Source: Pyxicephalus adspersus (lineage: Eukaryota > Chordata > Amphibia > Anura > Pyxicephalidae). From it: DNA of 64,000 nucleotides. Position numbers and translations under genes: made by a program. Of the stretch, positions 59,261-64,000 are shown piece after piece (position 1 is the first letter of the stretch; every line of letters begins with the position of its first letter). The notes beneath the pieces were generated by a model. The model did not search any database, was not told the DNA's origin, and saw only the letters and a program-made list of their open reading frames with translations. The stretch spans positions 43,489,534-43,553,533 of the forward strand of contig NC_092869.1 of NCBI RefSeq assembly GCF_032062135.1, written 5' to 3'.

Positions 59261-60188
59261 TGCACCAGCCATAGCCACGGACCATGTCTCTTGTATGGAT
59301 CGCAGGCTCAGGGCGGTGCATGCGCGGACCGTAGATTCATTGGTCCTGTCCTAGAGGAAGGGGTGTTCTGTATTCCATGTAGAAATATCAGGAAAGGCTG
59401 ATTAAATGGTTTAATACTTCATTACAGCATTGTACCATTGTGAACAGAACATGAACGTAAAAGGCCAACACGTTTCAGGGTTAGCCTCTCTTCCTCAAGG
59501 CTGTACAAATGATAGAAAATGATGTATAAGAGGTTATATGTGAATATTTGCTGGGTGAATATTTTAAAATGGAACCTCCTGAGCTTCCGCTCTTTTTGCC
59601 TTTTCTCCCTGCTGAGATATCCTTCATCTATGAAATTTGACCAACCTAACTGAAGAGATTTGAGGCTCAGCCAGTTCCTGGTTTGTCCATGTGATGAATA
59701 CAAGTCGCTCGCGCCGCTCTGTAAACCTGATTGTCTTTATTTTATTGCGGCCGTAGAATGCAGCGTCCATTTGTATTATATTATTGGAGCAGCTCCGAGG
59801 TGTCATTGTGTTAAATGTCTCTTCCAGCAGCCGAGGACTCCAGCCCGGGCCGAGTAATGAGACGCTTTGAATTCTCACACAAGAACATAAACAGAAGAGC
59901 GTCAAATAAACGGAGACAATTAGATTTTATTAAGAACCGGAGAGGAGAACGTAAATATAATTCCCAGTCACCGGCACGCATTTCCTCCGAGCTTTCCCCT
60001 GGCTCCATGTGATTGTAACAAGAAATATACAATAAATATCTCAGCCCTGGAATAGAAACGAGAGAAGACGATCTGAGATTAAACGCCAGAAGAACGTAGA
60101 AATCAGATATGGTTGTACAGGAAAGCCGACCCAGTTCAGGGATCACCAGACCCTCTTCATCAGGGTTCAATTATCATGGGAAAAATTC

Positions 60189-60587
60189 ATCTGAGCTGTG
60201 ACAGGGTGAATGATCATTTCCTATATAAAGCCCTGATGAAGAGGGATTGGGAGCTCCCGAAACGTTTGGCTTTTATCTAGATATATCTAATGAATAATTA
60301 AAATAAAGAGGGAAAGACAGCATTTTTGGCAAATAAAAATAGTTTTTAAAGAATTAAAATTTCTGGACTAGACATAGTCTAGTCTAGACATAGTCATAGT
60401 CTAGACATAATCCTAGATTCATCTGAGCTGTGACAGGGTGAATGATCATTTCTTTGATAAAGCCCTGATGAAGAGGGACTGGGAGCTCCCGAAACGTTTG
60501 GCTTTTATCTAGATATATCCAATGAATAAGTAAAAGAAGAGGGAAAGACAGCATTTTTTGGCAAATAAAAACAGTTTTTAAAGAATT
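60189..60587 (+). repeat. Tandem duplication of about 168 bp
   Basis: Units at about 60189-60356 and 60418-60587 share TTCATCTGAGCTGTGACAGG, CCCTGATGAAGAGGGA and GCTCCCGAAACGTTTGGC. They are separated by about 60 bp of CTAGACATAGT repeats. Both carry the gaagAGG...GAAACGTTTGG signature seen in other dispersed repeats. Confidence 0.9.
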
Positions 60588-60659
60588 ACAAATATATTTG
60601 AAATCAAGGTCATTACAACCATACATATCACATACAATCAGAAGATTTTCAAAGAAAGT

Positions 60660-60720
60660 GTCTTTTTCCCAACGCGTTTCGCACTCTGGCTTCCTCAGGG
60701 GATTCTGAGACTTCCGCTTT
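60660..60720 (-). repeat. Dispersed repeat with AACGCGTTTCGC...TTCCTCAGGGG signature
   Basis: CCCAACGCGTTTCGCACTCT followed by GGCTTCCTCAGGGGATTC is a minus-strand relative of 8480-8650. Confidence 0.55.
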
Positions 60721-60729
60721 GATTCAGGT

Positions 60730-62985
60730 TGTTACAGGACAAGGTTTACACAGGCATGGAAATTACATCGTTCCTTTGATTCTGTTTAGGGGATCGAAAC
60801 ATCAGGCATGTTATCAGTGTGAAACAATAAATGGGGGGGGGGGCAACTTGTGTTCAGTTTCAGGTGACCAGCTATCCTGTATCAGTGATGCCAGCAGCTT
60901 GGTCCACACTTGTTTCTTGCTTCTTGAGAGTTTTCATTCTAAAGTTTCAGCAGAATCAAAGCAACAAAATAATTTCCATGCCTGTGTAATCCTTCTCCGG
61001 TAACAACCTGAGGAATAAATGAACAGAAATACAAATCTCTTGGTATAATTTCACATTTGGGTATATGCGGTGTTTTAGTTGTCAGTTAGCTTTTCAGGGT
61101 TCAGACATTGAGAGAGTTAAGCTGGGGTCAGCTTCAGGCTTTGGTTACATTTGGGAGTTTGATTATTTACAAACAACATATATAAAGTTTTTTTTCGGGT
61201 CCCAAAACTATAGGGCTGTGGGGCCCCGGGCCCTGTAGGGTTAACGCTATTGAATGGTTTTTTTTTTTTTACAGCAAACCCAATTAACTTTATTAATAAC
61301 ACAATTAACAGCCCCTTGATTGTTTCTAGCTGGGGACATTAATTATTCTCCAGCCAGTTCTATAGAAACAATGACGCTCCTTGTACAGATAAGACGCCTT
61401 TAATATGGAAATCTGTGAAATGGAGATTTATGGGAGTTCAATGAATCCCGCTGTTTATTAAACAACAAAGGAGAGCTGAGAGCTGCGGTCCCCAGGATCG
61501 ATCCGCACAAATCTGCTGCAAGCTGCTGGGGCTCCACTTATCGGATAATCCCGGGGAGGAGAACAAAGAGGAGAAATCAGCATTATGTGCTTATTAATGG
61601 GGGGAATATCAATTAACCTACTGACATCACACTGACAGCAAACCAATCACTGATGTATGAAACCCAGCAATACATGCGGAGTGCCTCCATAATATGTATG
61701 AATAAGAAAGTAAAGGTGGACATTAGAGTGTCAGCTCCTCTGTACAGAGACTGATAGGACTGGCTTCTGTATGATCTCATTTTGTCTCTCACACTTCTCC
61801 TTAATTAAACTTTGAAGGTTGTTCCACCATTTCCTATTTGCACCGTCTGGTCCAGGACTTAAAGCGGAAAATTACAATTTAAATGAAAAACAATAGGATG
61901 TAATTAATCTGAAAGCACAGAGTAAAATCTCAGCGCGATGTTAAAGCTGGACGTGAACCTGAAAATTCCCCTTTGATGCTGTAGAAGGACAGAACTTCCT
62001 CTATGTATTATATCCGTGTAAATATTTCCCCTCCCTTGATTCTTTTCTTACCATTTGCATTCTATATGTTATTTTAAAACCATTTTATGTTTGAATGATA
62101 TCCATCAATAAAGAAATTTATATATCTAGTAACCCCTCCTATTACCCAACCCATTGGTTTTATCAGAACTAAGGACTCCTGCACTCTGCTGGCTCCCCCT
62201 CCCAGCCATGATTTGCTGGCAATGTATAGAGAAGCATAGAGACCTAGTGATGTGGCTCTATAATAAGATTTGCAATCTTATTAAAAATGGTAATAGTATG
62301 ATAGGTAGAGTTGGTGGGTAATGGGGCAAGGTGGAAAAATATAATGTAAGCCGATCTTGGAGCGGAGTGTTCCTTTAAGTCGGTCAGTTCCTCATATACA
62401 TTGTGAGATAGAAAGCAGTGGGATGGCGCAGTCGGGAATATTTCAGTTCTGCTCTATGGTCACCCATCCCACCCCCTGCAGACCCCAATGTGAAGATGAA
62501 TAGTATTGTGAATCATTATAGCGCAGGAGTCGCGGGACTGCGATTTTTACGACTTGCGTGTTTTATACAGTTTATGACTTCCAAGGTCCTCTCAGCTCCC
62601 CCCATATATTCACTATCCCTGTGGAAGCAATTAGATGTGAAATATCAACATGTATTTATTAAGTAGATGCCGCGCTTATCGCCCCCCTGGGGGTGATCCG
62701 CAGAGCTGGAGGGTTGGCGCTTCCTGTAATGGGTTTCATGTTTGCCGGCACAGAAGGAAATCAGTCACAATGAGAAAAAATCTAAATCTGAAATTTGTTA
62801 CAAAAAAGAGAAAAATCCCACAAACAAGAAACTGATAAAATGAGTTTGTAAAGTTCTCTGTAAGGCTGGGATGGGGGAACTGAGCTGTGTGATGTATAGG
62901 GGGCGCTCTAACAGGGGCTCATCATACTGCAACATCAATATTGCTGATCAATGATCATCAGTTCATTGATCTTATTATATCCTGA
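60730..62985. other. No gene seen
   Basis: A frame at 62418-62666 has no convincing splice partners. AGGGGGCGCT near 62897 resembles half of a CTCF site. Otherwise unremarkable. Confidence 0.4.
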
Positions 62986-62988
62986 CCT

Positions 62989-63025
62989 GCACAGTACCAC
63001 TTCTCTTGTCCCGTACCCCGGGTGG
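62989..63025 (+). repeat. Solo partial unit of the 77-bp minisatellite
   Basis: CTGCACAGTACCACTTCTCT followed by TGTCCCGTACCCCGGGTG matches the unit that starts its array at 63602. Confidence 0.85.
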
Positions 63026-63601
63026 GATGGGCCTGAGAGTGGTAAGCGGGGGGTTAATATTTAATATTATAATTACAGCATCACCTGGAATACTCCTTAT
63101 TAAACTTACAGCAAGTTTCTGATGAATTATTATTGGAGAAACTTTGTAACAATTTCTTCCTGACATTTCTGGATTTGTCTTCTTTAATAATAGATGTGGG
63201 CGCTGATAATGAAGACGAGCGGCTCCTGGAGGTTGTGTTCGGGTTTGAGGGTCGCACTCAGTGCCCAATTTATGGAGCGTAAAATAATGGGTCAAGAGGT
63301 TGGCATGTCTGCATTATTCATAGAAAACGGTGAGAGCGCAGCACAGCGCACAGGTAAAACGAGTTCACATTGTCCGCTATCAGGTGAGAAGGGCGGGGGG
63401 AGGGGCTGGGATAGCCGCAGTCTCTGTACACGTCCTATGTTTAGCAGCGGATTGGCTGCTGCACATCAATATTATCTCAACCCAAAATTCCCACAAATAT
63501 TATTCATTACAGGGACATAAAACTGGAAATAAATCTTTCACCATACCCAGAGGAAAATCTGACAGCCAATCACACTATGAATAACACAACCGATACTCAG
63601 A

Positions 63602-64000
63602 CTCTGCACAGTACCACTTCTCTTGTCCTGTACCTCGGGTGTAATTCTCAGTATCTGTTCTTATTCTGTTTGTATAAACTCTGCGCAGTACCACTTCTCT
63701 TGTCTTGTACCCCCGATGTAATTCCCAGTATCTGTTCTTATTTTGTATGTATGGACTCTGCACAGTACCACTTCTCTTGTCCTGTACCCCGGGTGTAACT
63801 CTCGGTATCTGTTCTTATTCTGTATGTATGGACTCTGCACAATGCCACTTCTCTTGTTCTGTACCCCGGGTGTAATTCTCAGTATCTGTTCTTATTCTGT
63901 ATGTATAGACTCTGCACAGTACCACTTCTCTTGTTCTGTACCCCGGGTGTAATTCTCGGTATCTGTTATTATTCTGTGTGTATGGGCCCTGCACAATGCC
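63602..64000 (+). repeat. 77-bp minisatellite running off the window
   Basis: Units start at 63602, 63679, 63756, 63833, 63910 and 63987, exactly 77 bp apart: CTCTGCACAGTACCACTTCT...CCCCGGGTGTAA...TATCTGTTCTTATTCTGTAT. The array continues past the window end. Confidence 0.97.

Noticed and set aside
15700..64000. Searched for G6PC2, ABCB11 or NOSTRIN exons, the usual SPC25 neighbours in mammals
   Set aside because: None of the open frames contained recognisable segments of these proteins.

Overview
The window looks like vertebrate nuclear DNA, most likely from a frog (anuran amphibian). It has one recognisable split gene with consensus splice sites, the kinetochore gene SPC25. Around it are a L2/CR1-type LINE, tRNA-headed SINEs sharing the LINE tail, hAT, piggyBac-like and Tc1-like transposon remnants, fold-back MITEs and many minisatellites. 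The anuran assignment is inferred from repeat style; nothing in the sequence proves the species. There are no bacterial operons, CRISPR arrays or rRNA genes. Almost all long open frames here are artefacts of minisatellites whose unit length is a multiple of three.

Layout. 1-165: end of a MITE. 785-1840: minus-strand LINE 3' part, interrupted by a minisatellite. 3068-4776: two exons of an unrecognised acidic protein gene on the minus strand. 5142-6103: GC-rich, CCAAT-containing, probably bidirectional promoter with a ZNF143-type site and an assembly gap. From it a possible plus-strand spliced transcript runs to a poly(A) signal near 9010. 10620-15660: SPC25 on the plus strand, with a non-coding first exon, six coding exons (229 residues) and a poly(A) signal. 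16-64 kb: no gene I can support. It holds transposon remnants, a run of CTCF-like motifs (17.0-20.7 kb, plus 26.15 kb), two retroviral-type tRNA-Pro primer-binding sites (39.2 and 41.6 kb), and large minisatellites at 23.2, 27.8, 28.9, 30.4, 34.6, 38.2, 45.1, 50.2, 53.4 and 63.6 kb.

The most interesting structures are nested or paired. A short hAT element keeps a zinc-finger exon and a perfect 8-bp target duplication. A second copy of the same family is split by about 1.7 kb of later insertions. A piggyBac-like MITE sits exactly in the TTAA centre of a palindrome. The same 45-bp minisatellite occurs at two loci. All three assembly gaps fall inside minisatellites. I found no convincing new multi-gene system; the minus-strand acidic gene and the retroviral leader pair deserve the most follow-up.
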